Made by a program: the position numbers and the translations under genes
The notes under the pieces: generated by a model
What the model saw: only the letters and a program-made list of their open reading frames with translations
Database searches by the model: none
Told to the model about the DNA's origin: nothing
Source of the DNA: Ceratotherium simum simum
Taxonomy: Eukaryota; Chordata; Mammalia; Perissodactyla; Rhinocerotidae
Assembly (NCBI RefSeq): GCF_000283155.1
Contig: NW_004454280.1
Span: forward strand, 1,255,926-1,319,925
Direction: 5' to 3'
Length of the DNA stretch: 64,000 bases
In this document: piece after piece, positions 43,190 through 53,055 of the stretch
Position numbering within the stretch: the stretch's first letter is position 1
Layout of the letters: every line of letters begins with the position of its first letter

Positions 43190-43365
43190 CCCTTTGTGTT
43201 TAGTGTTTTCCAGGTTAATTAATCCTATTATTATTGTCACTGTAGTCTATAATTAGGCACACTGTGCAATTATATCGTCCATTCTGCATTATTGATGTGC
43301 AACTCCCCAGCCAAGGGTGATTATGAATTATTACCCTATTGGATTGTATTGCACACAGACAATGT
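43190..43365. promoter_or_regulatory. Homeodomain-motif-rich island, possible conserved enhancer
   Basis: In about 170 bp: the palindrome TTAATTAA (43215-43222) overlapping a bicoid/OTX-type TAATCC (43220-43225), TATTATTGTCAC (SOX-like ATTGT), TAATTA (43250-43255), GTGCAATTATATCG, GCATTATTGATGTGC (ONECUT/CUX-like) and GATTATGAATTATTACCC. No repeat signature, in a GC-rich setting. This is the strongest enhancer-like texture in the window, though conservation cannot be tested here. Confidence 0.4.
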
Positions 43366-43689
43366 GCCCTCGGCCCTGATGCCCGGGAGGGTTAGTGTTG
43401 TCTGGGGCTTCCTATTTGGGCTGGGCCAGCTGTATTGTTGGAGGGCCATCCAGTGAGCATGGGTGGGCCAACCTGCTGGGGGCAGGTCTCCTTGGGCGAG
43501 ACCAGCAGTAGGAGCATCTTCAGCCAAAGTGGGAAGCAGAACATGGTCCCTTGCCTTCCCTTCCAGGACTTTCCTCCCGGGCAGACCCCTTGCTGCCCTC
43601 AGGAACTACCCCAAGGGCCTTCAGCACCTGTGCTTCACTGAGCTTAGGAACGTAAAGGCTGCCATCACCTTCTTTTGAGATGTCTGCTG

Positions 43690-43880
43690 TGTGCCAGGCT
43701 CATTGCATACGCTGTCTCATTGGATCATCAATGATCCTACGAGGTAGGGAGTAGGGTTCCCATTTTACAGATGAGGAAGTGGAGGCTCAGAGAGATTTAG
43801 TAACTTGCTCAGGAGTTGTGGAGATGAGATTTGAACCCTAGTTTGCTTTACTTCAAAGCCAACACCTCAGCATAAAGAAA
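43690..43880 (-). mobile_element. MIR SINE (antisense)
   Basis: CTGTGTGCCAGGCTCATTGCATACGCTGTCTCATTGGATC, CCTACGAGGTAGGGAGTAGGGTTCCCATTTTACAGATGAGGAAGTGGAGGCTCAGAGAGATTTAGTAACTTGC, GATTTGAACCCTAG: clean reverse MIR order. Confidence 0.9.
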
Positions 43881-45395
43881 CGAACCTCATTTTATCAAGA
43901 ATACAGGGAGATGAGCATTTGAACAATGGGACCTCTGGGACCCCTGAGGCCACAGAGTGTGTAAGTGGCTGCAGCTTTCTGGGGAGCCGGGCAGCTATCT
44001 CCTCAATGTGTGTGGCTGTTCCCACCCCACCCCCCTAGGTGGCTGAGTGGGAGGCACCGGATGGTGGGAGCCAGGCCTGGGAGCTTGTTCACAACTGGGT
44101 CTCCTGTCTGTGGTGGGGCTTCCATAGAGGAGAGAGTGACATGATGGGCAGAGACAGGCCCCACCGCCTGGACTGTGTGTCCTTGAGCTCACACGGTCTG
44201 GGAGGAGGTGGGGACTTCTGCTTTTGGAAGGGCCGAGGGGGAGTGTGGGAGCCAGAGCAAGTCACGCTGTGTACTTCTCCCTGTATCCTGCTCTGCATCC
44301 CCGCCCCTGCATCCTGGTCCAGTCGAAATCAAGGGGAAACCATGATAGATAGGCGTGAGGAGGGAAACTGGTGGGAAAAGGGCAGCTTTCTGCCTAGGGG
44401 AGAGGGTCGAAGACGGGGCTCTCCTGGCCTGACGGTGGAGCCTGGAGTGGAGGTTTACACTTCAGGTTTGTGGAGGTCGTGTGTCTGTGAGCGCACCCCA
44501 CTCCTCCCTCCACTGCCACAGCAACTGTGTTTCCTTTTCTGTATTTTGCAATGGTTTGATGTCTTGGGGGCCTTGCTGGTTGGGGAGAGATGGCCCCTCC
44601 CAGGGCTAGCTGGTTCCTAGACATACTGAACAACTTGCCTGTAAACCCACCTTTCATATACAAACCAACAACCCCAAGTCCCTACCCCCAGCCACCTCTT
44701 TTATGTGGCTTTTACCCACCCGGCCAATATCCCCCTGCCCTGAATCACCCCAGGGCCAGGGACCAGACAACAGAGAGCACCCCTGTCCCCAGAGCCCGCC
44801 GACACCACTCCAACTAGCCAGTTTTCGGCAGTTTCCCCGCCTGCTCTGCCTCATCCGCGGGACACACACTCAGGGCCCCGGCCTGCACTGTCCCTGCTCC
44901 TGCTCCTGCCCACCCTGCAGCCTGCCCAGGTGGCCCTGCATGCCGTGCCTCTCGTTTCTAGGCGAACTGTGGGTAACAATAGAACTTTCTCCCAATGGCA
45001 TAGAGTCTCCCTGTCATCGCTCAGTCCCCTCTAGAAATTACAATCCTACAGGCACGTTTGAACAGAGCTGCCACCAGGGAAGACCCTGCTTCAGGGTCCC
45101 CAAAGGAGTCCCGGCTGAGACCTTGACAGTGCTTGTCACACCTGGAGATGGCTGATGGGGACTGTCGCTGTGGGCTGATGGCACAGCTTCTGAGTAGGGG
45201 TGGGATGATGGTTCTTAACCCTTTTTAGATTATTCGGAAAGTCATGTTTGCACATCCAATTCTGTGCATATTTTTCAAGGGGTTTGGGGTCACCAGATTA
45301 GGGACCCCCTGAAGTAGGAACAGAGCTTAGCCGGGAGCATCTTTGAGTTGGGAGCAGAGGTAGGAGGACGACTCAGTGCTGGAGCCAAGGAGGAG
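43881..45395. other. Unique, GC-rich; no gene supported
   Basis: A 193-codon frame (44039-44620, plus) and a 150-codon frame (44703-45155, plus) are open here, but minus-strand frames overlap them and no domain or splice structure is recognisable. Confidence 0.45.
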
Positions 45396-45547
45396 AAACA
45401 ATGCTCCCCATCCGTGGTCCTGGGAAGCAGAGGCCTCACTCAATGTCTCAGTTTCCTCATCTGTTAAATGGGGCTCAGAGCATCTGCCTCCTTTATGTCA
45501 CAGGATTTGAGTGAGGGTGACTTTGAGAATTGATGTGGAGCCTCTTT

Positions 45548-46101
45548 TTTTTTTTTTTTTTTTGATTGATGTTTTAATGGTTTCTAACATTGTGAAATTT
45601 TGGGTTGTACATTTTTGTTTGTCCATCACCATATATATGACTCCCTTCACCCCTTGTGCCCACCCCCCACCCCCACTGCCCCTGGTAACCACAGTCCAGT
45701 TTTCTCTGTCCATGTGTTGGTTTATATTCCACATATGAGTGAGATCACACAGTGTTTGTCTTTCTCTTTCAGGCTTATTTCACTTAACATAATACGCTCC
45801 AGGCCCATCCATGTTGTTGCAAATGGGACGATTTTGTCTTTTTTTATGGCTGAGTAGTATTCCATTGTATATATATACCACATTTTCTTAATCCAATCGT
45901 CAGTCGAGGGACACTTAGGTTGCTTCCACTTCTTGGCTATGGTGAATAATGCTGCAATGAACATAGGGGTGCATAAGCCTCTTTGGATTGTTGATTTCAG
46001 GTGCGTTGGATAGATTCCCAGTAGTGGGATGGCTGGATCATAGGGCATCTCTATTTTTAATTCTTTGAGGAATCTCCATACCGTTTTCCATAGAGGCTGC
46101 A
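45548..46101 (-). mobile_element. Young L1 LINE, 5'-truncated (antisense)
   Basis: A perfect 16 bp duplication GATGTGGAGCCTCTTT is at 45532-45547 and 46102-46117, with an 18-19 base T run as the reversed A tail. The 554 bp are the L1 3' end: the ORF2 C-terminus plus a 3' untranslated region. Low divergence, an open frame and a long A tail indicate a recent, lineage-specific insertion. It is too short to be active. Confidence 0.95.
45722..46099 (-). pseudogene. L1 ORF2p C-terminal remnant
   Basis: The frame stays open from the truncation point to a natural stop, about 125 codons. Recognisable ORF2p C-terminal words are RFLKELKIEMPYDPAIPLLG, TPMFIAALFTIAKKWKQPKC and MWYIYTMEYYSAIKKDKI, ending near SLICGI. 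In a full ORF2p this follows the reverse transcriptase domain and includes the C-terminal segment. The endonuclease and reverse transcriptase domains are absent, so the remnant has no function. An internal Met at 46048 gives a 108-residue frame. Confidence 0.92.
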
Positions 46102-46219
46102 GATGTGGAGCCTCTTTACGAAGGCGTGGAACACGGTCTGCTCAGAACGGGCAGCCTGTGGCAGGAACTTTTGGGGAGGGTCAGGTATGGCCGTGAGGAT
46201 TCAGAAAGCGGCAGGATTC

Positions 46220-46435
46220 TTCCAATCAGGTAGGATGATCCATTTTTGCAGTGGTTCAATGGCTTGTTCTGCTTCTCCACAGACACGGCCATCTGATTAC
46301 CGTAAAACTATTTCACTGCGGCATTGTTTCCAAAGAGAGGATGAGGAAATTAAAAAATGTAGTAATGATCATAATGATAAACACAATATAAATAAACAAG
46401 ACAATAATCCCTGGTGGTTTGTGGAAACAGCTCAG
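46220..46435. promoter_or_regulatory. AT-rich repeat-free island, possible conserved element
   Basis: CTGATTACCGTAAAACTATTTCACTGC, GGAAATTAAAAAATGTAGTAATGATCATAATGATAAACAC and ATATAAATAAACAAGACAATAATCC (forkhead TAAACA at 46393-46398, SOX-like ACAAT) form a dense motif stretch without repeat hallmarks. Function is inferred only. Confidence 0.32.
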
Positions 46436-46815
46436 GATGCTCCAGGCTGGTTCCGGGGCCCTGATGGGGGTGGGCACTGCTGCAGATGGGGAAGGGGTGG
46501 AGGGATTTCCTGCAGCTTCTCTGGGGGTTCTGGTCTCTTCTCCCCTCTCCACACTTACATGGCTCTGCCTGAGATTCTGGAGACTTCCCAGATCTGAGCA
46601 TGGTGCAAGGGCTGCATGGCTGTGTGGGTGGGGGTCTTAAGTCTTGGGGCCCATGTGGTGAAAATATCCAGTGTGGCCCTGGCCTGGCCGCTGCACTTCT
46701 GTGGTGCTAAGATGCCTACTCATCTGCACCCAGAACAGGGGACAGGCACTCAGCAGTTTATTTGTAATAGCTGGGGGGACTTGAAGTGCTTACTTCGGGC
46801 TCAGAAAAACCCACA
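46436..46815. other. Unique sequence, no gene seen
   Basis: No recognised feature. Frames are short and overlap on both strands. Confidence 0.4.
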
Positions 46816-46817
46816 TG

Positions 46818-47036
46818 AAACTTTTTTCCTCATTCATTCTTTCCCTTCCCATCTCCCTCCTTCTCTCCCTTCCTTCCCCTCTTCTTCCCTTCCTCCTTCC
46901 CTCCCTCTCTCTCCTTCCCTATCTTTCTCCCTCCTTTCCTCCTTCTTTTCCTTCCTCCCGCCTTCCCTTTCTCCTTCTTCTCTTTCCCCCTCCTCCCTTC
47001 CTTCTTCCTTCCCCCTCCACCCTCCCTTCTTTTGAG
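46818..47036. repeat. Polypyrimidine (TTCC/TCCC)n tract
   Basis: About 220 bases that are almost wholly C or T on the plus strand, built from shifting CTTCC, CTCCC and TTTCC units. Only a few purines interrupt it, near its 5' edge and centre. Such mirror-prone homopurine-homopyrimidine DNA can form triplex structures and is often length-variable. Frames called across it (S/L/P/F-rich) are not coding. Confidence 0.95.
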
Positions 47037-47645
47037 CCTCTAGTAATGCAGCCCAGCACTAGGTTCTTGGTACACAGAGAGGAATGAGGCCCACTGGTTG
47101 CCCTTGAGGTGTTTTCTTGGGTGTCTAAATCTGTAGAGAATTATCAAAAACCACTGACCTGCAGAAAAAATGGAGCTTCCCTCTATCTGACTGGAAGCAT
47201 CTCACTGTCTTATGAAGCCCCAAGACTGCTCGAGAATTCTTGCCCCTCCCACAGGTTCGGAGGAAGACAGAGCAGCAGACAACGACAGTGCCGTGCAGCT
47301 GTCCAGTGGGCTCATGCCTCCTGGCTGTGTGAGCACCAAGAAGGGGCCCTGAACACACCTGGCTTCCTGGAGGGGGCAGCCCCTGAGCTGAGTCCTCTGG
47401 AAGGTTCCTGATGGCCCTGGCCCCACCTACTCTGATGTTCCTGAGGTCCCCCATGGACAGCAGCATCTATGCTGCAGGGAACAGACTGAATGAGGGCTCA
47501 CTGCAGCCAGCGCCACTGTGCCTACTTTTGGCTGTAACCATTCCCCTGCAGGTTATCTCCTTCTGCTTCTCCAAGTTCCTGTCTCTAGTTCAAACCCTTT
47601 CGTGTGCGACACATGAGTGGATATGTAACCGCTTCCTGGATAATA
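47037..47645. other. Unique sequence, no gene seen
   Basis: No recognised repeat or gene. A 100-codon plus frame and two minus frames overlap without identifiable content. Confidence 0.45.
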
Positions 47646-47649
47646 CTGT

Positions 47650-47815
47650 GTGTGATCTATCAATGGACCAGGTGCTGTGCTCTGTGATGACAAGGGTCGT
47701 TGCATTTAATCTTCCTTGTCCTGTGAGGCAGGGACTCGAGGGAGAGGGGGCACAGCGTGGAGTAACCTGCCCAGTGACCCTGCAGCATGGGGTTCCCCGG
47801 TGGTTCCTCTGATAC
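47650..47815 (-). mobile_element. Degraded MIR (antisense)
   Basis: GGACCAGGTGCTGTGCTCTGTGATG, GCATTTAATCTTCCTTGTCCTGTGAGGCAGGGACTC and CACAGCGTGGAGTAACCTGCCCAGTGACCC follow the reverse MIR order loosely. Confidence 0.6.
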
Positions 47816-48014
47816 CCCAGACCCAACACGTGGGAAATGACACTCATTTCCTTCCTACCCTTTCCCTGTTGGCTCCTCTTCTGGTGCCTCCGTCATTCTT
47901 CTGCCCAGCCAGTCCCAAGTTGTGGAACCCAACTTGTTTTCCGCTTCCCTTCCCCTCACTCAGCTGCCCACTGGATCGGTTGCCGACAACAACGGCAGTT
48001 ACTGTTTGCTGGTC

Positions 48015-48235
48015 TCCTCTGGGGAGCAGGTGCTGAGTTGGGACTCTGCGTATGTGACTTGTGATCCTGGAAGCAGCCCTGTGAGGTAGATTCGCCTGCC
48101 TGCCTTTGACATACCAGGAAGCCGAGGCCTGGAGAGGGCGAGGAGCACGCCCACGGCTTTCTTGCTGATAGGTTGCTGAGATGGGGTCTGCACCCACAAC
48201 TGTCGGACTCCCAAAGTCCCGCTCCTCGCCACCGC
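48015..48235 (-). mobile_element. MIR SINE (antisense)
   Basis: GAGCAGGTGCTGAGTTGGGACTCTGCGTATG, GTGATCCTGGAAGCAGCCCTGTGAGGTAGATTCGCC, CATACCAGGAAGCCGAGGCCTGGAGAGGGCGAGG and GATGGGGTCTGCACCCACAACTGTCGGACTCC give the reverse MIR order. Confidence 0.8.
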
Positions 48236-48302
48236 ATCAGCAGGCCACCGTCCTTGCTAAACCTTGACAAGGCCAGCTAAGTTGCATAGGCTTCTGATCC
48301 AC

Positions 48303-48812
48303 CCCTGTGGCAGGCAGAAAAATGGCCCCCTCAAAGATGTCCATGTCCTAATTCCCAGAACCTGTGATTATATAGGTTACACGGCAAGGGGGAATTAAGG
48401 TTGCAGATGGAATTAAGGTTGTAATCAGCTGGCCTCGAAATAGAGATTGTCCTGGATTATTATCCAAGCAGACCTAATGTAATCACAAGGCCTCTTTAAA
48501 TGTGGATGAGGGAGGCAGCAGAGGCAGAGTCAGAGAGAGATTGGAAGATGCCATGCTGCTGGCTTTGAAGATGGAAGGAGCCACCAGCCAAGGAATGTGG
48601 GCAACAAACGCCCCTAGAAGCAGGAAAGGGCAAGAAACGGATTTTCTCCTAGAGCCTCCAGAGGGAACACAGCTCTGCAGGCACGTTGGTTCAGCGTAGG
48701 AGGACCTGTTCCAGACTTCTGCCCTCCAGAACTGTAAGATAGTATGCGTGCGTTGTTTTAGGCACTGAATTTGCAGTAATTCGTGGCAGCGGCTGTAGGA
48801 AACCCATAGAAG
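48303..48812 (+). mobile_element. MaLR (MLT1-type) LTR, near complete (sense)
   Basis: TGTGGCAGGCAGAAAAATGGCCCCCTCAAAGATGTCCATGTCCTAATTCCCAGAACCTGTG opens it. TTGTCCTGGATTATTATCCAAGCAGACCTAATGTAATCACAAGG, GAGCCACCAGCCAAGGAATGTGGGC, GATTTTCTCCTAGAGCCTCCAGAGGGAACACAGC, CCAGACTTCTGCCCTCCAGAACTGTAAGATA and GGTTGTAGGAAACCCATA-like end follow. This is a solitary LTR of about 510 bp with no internal retroviral genes. Confidence 0.9.
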
Positions 48813-48849
48813 CCCTGCGCCCTCCAGTTCAGGACCTCATCACCTCTCT

Positions 48850-49440
48850 CTTGTACTGCGGCCTCCTCCTGTCCTCCAGCCTTCCTTCTAAAGGGGCCAA
48901 ACTTTACCTTTTTAAGCACATATCGTCCTCTCTTGACCCAGAAACTGTCTCTGCCTTCCACACCAAATCTGTGAGGCGACCAGCCTCTGTGCCCGCTCCC
49001 TCTGCCTTCCCCCTCGCCGTGTGGAGAAGGGCCTGCTCCTTGCAGGGCAGCCACGGGCGCTCTGTGTGGCCTCTCCCGCCCGACCCGTCAGCTTCTCACT
49101 CTCCAGGCACACAGCTCCTGCTTTAACTGCCTTCCTCATGTCAGGGCCTTTGCATCTACTGCTCCCTCTGCCCAGAATGTTCTTCCCCCAGGTATCCACG
49201 TGGCTGGCTCCCACATGTCGTTGAGTCCCCGGCCCCCACATCTAGGCTCGCAGCCCCCATTTCTCTCCTACTCTGCTCTCTTCTAGTTCTTACCGCAGCC
49301 TGCCTCTGTGGTCTCCCTCTGTCCATTTGTGGCCTGCCGCCTCCTCTCAGCTCGCTTTGCTTCTTGCTGTAACTCCGGCGCCTGGAACAGTACCCAGCAA
49401 ACAGTAGGTGCTCGGGGAATATTTGCTGGAAGAAAGAATC
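48850..49440 (+). mobile_element. L2 LINE 3' end (sense)
   Basis: CTGCCTTCCTCATGTCAGGGCCTTTGCATCTACTGCTCCCTCTGCCCAGAATGTTCTTCCCCCAGGTATCCACGTGGCTGGCTCCC is a textbook L2 3' segment. CGCCTGGAACAGTACCCAGCAAACAGTAGGTGCTCGGGGAATATTTGCTGGAAGAAAG is its terminus. The first 200 bp are a less certain part of the same element. The 200-codon minus frame at 49156-49758 is mostly reversed L2. Confidence 0.85.
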
Positions 49441-49584
49441 ATCTTTTAGCGCTTTAAATACAAAATGGATGAGGATAGATCCCTGTATCTTCGGCTCCCT
49501 CCTCTCCCCGAGTTCCAGACCTGTTTTCAAATGCCTGTTTGACGCCTCCATTTGGTGTTTAACAAGCTTCTCAGACGTTGGGTT

Positions 49585-51265
49585 CCTGCATCCCACCCAC
49601 ACCCTCCGACCATTCCTCCCCTGCTCAGGTAAGCCACATGCCACTAACTCTTCTTGATCCCACCCTCCCGCCTTCACACCCAGGCCGTCAACCAGTCCTG
49701 TCACTGCTCCCCTGGAACCCACCGCGTGCTGTCCCCCTCTCCCCATCCTCGCTGACACCCCCCCGACTGTTCCCTTCGCTTCCGCTCTTGCTCCCCCACA
49801 GCTTCATCTGCACACAGCAGCCCCAGGATCTTTCATTAAAATAATTAAACTTTTTTTACAGTAGTTTTGGATTTATAGAAAGTTGCAGAGAGTGCAGAGA
49901 GTTCCCATACGCCTCTCACCAGCTCCCCTCTTGTCAGTTTTTTTGCTGTGGTACATTTGTCACAGCTGAGGAACCAATGTCAATACCTTGCTGCTAACTG
50001 AACTCCGCACTTTATTCCGATTCCACTAGTGTGCCCTGACGTGCTTTGCCTGTCCCAGGATCCCATGGGACATTTAGTCATCATGTCTCCTTAGGTTCTC
50101 TTGGCTGGGACAGTTTCTCAGACTTTCCTTGTTTTTGATGACCTTGATAGTTTTGAGGAGCATGGGTCAGGTATTTTTGTCAAAGGCCCCTCAATTTGGG
50201 TCTCTCTGATGTTTTCCTCACGTTTAGGCTAGAGTCATGGTTTTTGGGGAGGAAGCCCACAGAGGTGACGTGCCCTTCTCATCACATCACATCAAGGGTA
50301 CACGCTATCTAAGTGCCTTAGCACTGTCGGTGTCAACCTTGCTCACCTGGCTGAGACCACGTCCACCAGGGTCTCCATTGGAAAGTCATTTTTTCCTCCT
50401 CACTTCTCATGTTCTGATCTTTGGAAGCAAGTCACTATGAGCAGCCTATGCTCAAGGGGCAGGGTGGCGGGGGGAATTAAACTCCATCTCCTGGAGGGGA
50501 GAGTATCAGCATAAATTATTTGGAGTTCTGTGTGGGAGATTTGTCTCTTCTCCCCCCATTCATTCATTCATTTATTTACTAATTCACCATTTATTTATGT
50601 CAGTATGGAATCGTGGGCATTTATTTTACACTTTGGGTTATCATGCAACACTATGTTATTTATTTGGTGCTCAGATTGTTCCAGCTCTCCTTTGGGGTCT
50701 CCTTCAGGTCGGCTCCTCTGTCCGTTCTACACACCCCCATCTCTGTGTTTTTGAGCACCTCCTCACTTTCTGGCTACAAGGTGCTGTGGGCTCATCTGGT
50801 GTTCCCTGACCCAGCCTGAGAACCAGCCATTTCTCGGGATCCCTGGAGTCCTTTGATTGGAGAGTTGTACGAGAAACTAAGGTCTGGGTGCTGGGTGTGC
50901 TCACTGGCTCTGGCCCAAGGATCTTTTAAAAATACAAAATGAGACACCTCTTATTTCACTCAGAATAGAGTGCACACTCCTTACCACGGTCATCTGGCTC
51001 CTGGCTACCTTTTTAGTCTTGTTTTGAGCCGCTGTGCAGCTACAATGAAATCATTCCCACTCAGACAGAGCTTTGGACTTACTGTGTCTTCTTGGGTCTT
51101 TGCCTGGTTGGCACCTGGTCTCAGCAAAATGCCCTGGGCTCTAACTCTGGGAGAGCCACGAGGCAGGACCCTGATCTGCCTCACTCGCTATGGTCTTCCA
51201 GCACCTCGGAAAGCCCCTGGTACCTGGCAGCGTTGAACAACTCGGTATGGAAGGACTGACGCCTC
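49585..51265 (+). mobile_element. L2 LINE (sense), split by an antisense L1
   Basis: The left part (49585-49845) has CCATTCCTCCCC..CCAGGCCGTCAACCAGTCC, CTTCCGCTCTTGCTCCCCCACAGC, CACACAGCAGCCCCAGGATCTTTCATTAAAA. The right part (50919-51265) resumes at AAGGATCTTTTAAAAATACAAAATG and continues with CACTCAGAATAGAGTGCACACTCCTTACCACGGTCATCTGGC and CCTGATCTGCCTCACTCGC..GGTACCTGGCAGCG. GGATCTTT at both edges looks like the duplicated target. Confidence 0.85.
49846..50918 (-). mobile_element. L1 LINE 3' untranslated region (antisense)
   Basis: ACTTTTTTTACAGTAGTTTTGGATTTATAG at the left is the reversed 3' end. GGTACATTTGTCACAGCTGAGGAACC, GACATTTAGTCATCATGTCTCCTTAGG, GACTTTCCTTGTTTTTGATGACCTTGATAGTTTTGAGGAG, CATGGTTTTTGGGGAGGAAGCCCACAGAGGTGACGTGCCC, TAAATTATTTGGAGTTCTG and CATTTCTCGGGATCCCTGGAGTCC follow in the order of an L1M-type 3' region. 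No coding part is included. Confidence 0.85.
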
Positions 51266-52080
51266 CATGCATTTGTACTGCCATCTGCTTGTGGAGTCTC
51301 TGATGGAAAGGGCCCTCCCTAGAAAGCGTTCTTCTTGTAAGGTCAGCTCAAGGGTGCATAAAACCCTATGATTTCCTGTGACCCACAAAACTGTTGCTCC
51401 CTCTTGTGCTCCTGGAGCTTGTCGCCTACGTCTGATGAAAGCCCCGAGCACATGGAGCTGTAGTAGCTTGCAAACACCCCTTTGCTGCCCACGGAGTGAG
51501 GTCCCCAAGGGTGCCAACCATGATTTGACTATCTTGGCTCCTCAGTTCAAGGCTCCCAGTAAGTATCTGTAAAGTGAATTCTGGGACTCTCCATTTGGGT
51601 TCAGCTGGCCATTTTCAGCATCTGCCTCCCCAGGAAAGGATGAGCAAGTCACCAGGGGAGCCATTTCCAGCCCACAGAAAGGGTTTGGAGGGCTAAGGCA
51701 AAGGTTGCCTCCATTTGCTTCCTCCCTTCCCTTCTTTGGTAGAAAGAGCTGCAGGGTGGAAAGTTCACTTCTGGCAGATCTTGCTGACATTTCACAGGCT
51801 ATAAAGAACGTCCAGTCGTCCCCAGTCTTACCTTAAAATCTCCTTTTATGTTTCTTCTTTTTCCCCACCTCTGAAGATCAGTAATATTGCAGAAGTGAGA
51901 GATCAAAGTTTCTAAAGTGGTGGGTGAGTAAGGGTGGGGGCTGGGATGGGGGTGGAAGAGAGTTCCCATTAAATGCATCCCTGGATGATGCTTCTAGATG
52001 CACAAAAGCTTGTTATCTGCTCTCATGTATCTCCTTCTCTCCCCTCTCCAGCCCCTTTCCTCCATCCCTCCCTCTCTCTC
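51266..52080. other. Unique sequence, no gene seen
   Basis: No recognised gene or repeat. A pyrimidine-rich patch lies at 52025-52082 (CTCCTTCTCTCCCC..CCTCCCTCTCTCTCCC). Confidence 0.45.
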
Positions 52081-52084
52081 CCAT

Positions 52085-52325
52085 AAACAAAGCCACAGCC
52101 TCAAACAACATCTTGTAAAGCACATTATAAAATGCTTCTAATAAATCCCTAACAGCCTTGGCCATAACCAGCTGAAAGAAAGGTGATTATGACACGAAAG
52201 TGTCAGGTTAGAGCAACAAATTAGGCCATGCGAGCAGGGATTTATTTCTTTTTGTAAGTGTGCTATAAAAGTCCATATAATTTCGCAAATAAATATGAAC
52301 ACTGCTTAGTAAATGGCTCCTGGAT
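52085..52325. promoter_or_regulatory. AT-rich repeat-free island, possible conserved enhancer
   Basis: AAGCACATTATAAAATGCTTCTAATAAATCCC, GGTGATTATGACACG, GCAACAAATTAGGCC, TATAAAA (52264-52270), CATATAATTTCGCAAATAAATATG and GCTTAGTAAATGG form a 240 bp AT-rich block without repeat hallmarks. Composition and motif density suggest a conserved element. Function is untested. Confidence 0.35.
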
Positions 52326-52670
52326 TTAGAACCCCAGGACCGCAGGAAGGAACACATTAGCACCAGCAGTGCAATTTCAGATATGGGGCAAATCAGCCCG
52401 GGAACTGCCAACCAGATGGCACTCAGGCTCCCTCGTCTCTTCTCAAACGTGGAGGGTACCCCAGGCCAGGGAAACAGGAGGGCTGGGCTGCCCCTGGGGT
52501 CCAGGACCAGAACTGGAGGCTAAACAGGGACCAGTGGGCCCTAGGGTCTTCATGGCAGTCCATGAGGCCTAGGATGAGCAGGAAAGATCAAGGAGCAAGG
52601 CAGGCTCCTAGCTCTGGGTAGATGGGTAGGGAGTTGTCAGGGTCAGATGAGTTGGTAACCCAGGAAGCAG
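52326..52670. other. Unique sequence, no gene seen
   Basis: No recognised feature. Confidence 0.4.
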
Positions 52671-52674
52671 GCTG

Positions 52675-52770
52675 ACCAAGCTCCATATTTGCTGGGATGG
52701 AGGAGTCTCCTGGGATGCTGGACTTCCGGTTTTAAAACCGGGACAGTTGGTCACCCTATCAGTCAGAGAT
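52675..52770. mobile_element. Old mammal-wide repeat fragment (GGGACAGTTGGTCACCCT type)
   Basis: TTTGCTGGGATGGAGGAGTCTCCTGGGATGCTGGACTTCCGGTTTTAAAACCGGGACAGTTGGTCACCCTATC is a familiar repeat sequence in mammals. I do not assign the family. It includes a small palindrome, CGGTTTTAAAACCG. Confidence 0.55.
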
Positions 52771-52889
52771 CAGTGATGCTGGGCGCTGCTTTATTGCATG
52801 TTGCCTCCTGTGGATGGGTGGTTCCAGAAACTGGGTGTGGGGAAGAAGAGAAGAGGAGGGGGGACTTGAGAGAGTGGGGAATTGGATAT

Positions 52890-53055
52890 ACATCAGTGGT
52901 TTTCAACTCTGGCTGTACTGAAGTGCTTTTAAAAACTATTAATTTTTGGCCCCATCTCAGACCACCAAATTATAGGCTCAGAGGGCAGGGCCCGGGCGTC
53001 CCCACTGCATCAGGGATCCCCGGGCAGTTCTGATGTGCCTTGGAGCATGATCCAG
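52890..53055. mobile_element. MER5A-like hAT DNA transposon
   Basis: CAGTGGTTTTCAACTCTGGCTGTACTGAAGTGCTTTTAAAAAC at one end, CCCATCTCAGACCACC..CTCAGAGGGCAGGGCCCGGGCGTC in the middle, and CGGGCAGTTCTGATGTGCCTTGGAGC at the other match the MER5A layout. It is non-autonomous (hAT-Charlie) and has no coding potential. Confidence 0.82.

Larger units (their letters stand above)
45400..46145 (+). mobile_element. MIR fragment (sense), interrupted by a young L1
   Basis: CAATGTCTCAGTTTCCTCATCTGTTAAATGGGGCTCAGAGCATC is a clear MIR core at 45441-45484. The L1 at 45548-46101 lies just beyond, and AAGGCGTGGAACACGG after it may be the MIR distal end. Confidence 0.65.

Noticed and set aside
46616..47087. Frames rich in L, P, S and F across the polypyrimidine tract
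   Set aside because: They are translations of a (TTCC/TCCC)n simple repeat.
49156..49758. 200-codon minus-strand frame
   Set aside because: Most of it is the reverse complement of L2 sequence.
52261..52275. TATAAAA as a core promoter
   Set aside because: It lies in an AT-rich block with many similar words and no CpG or initiator context.
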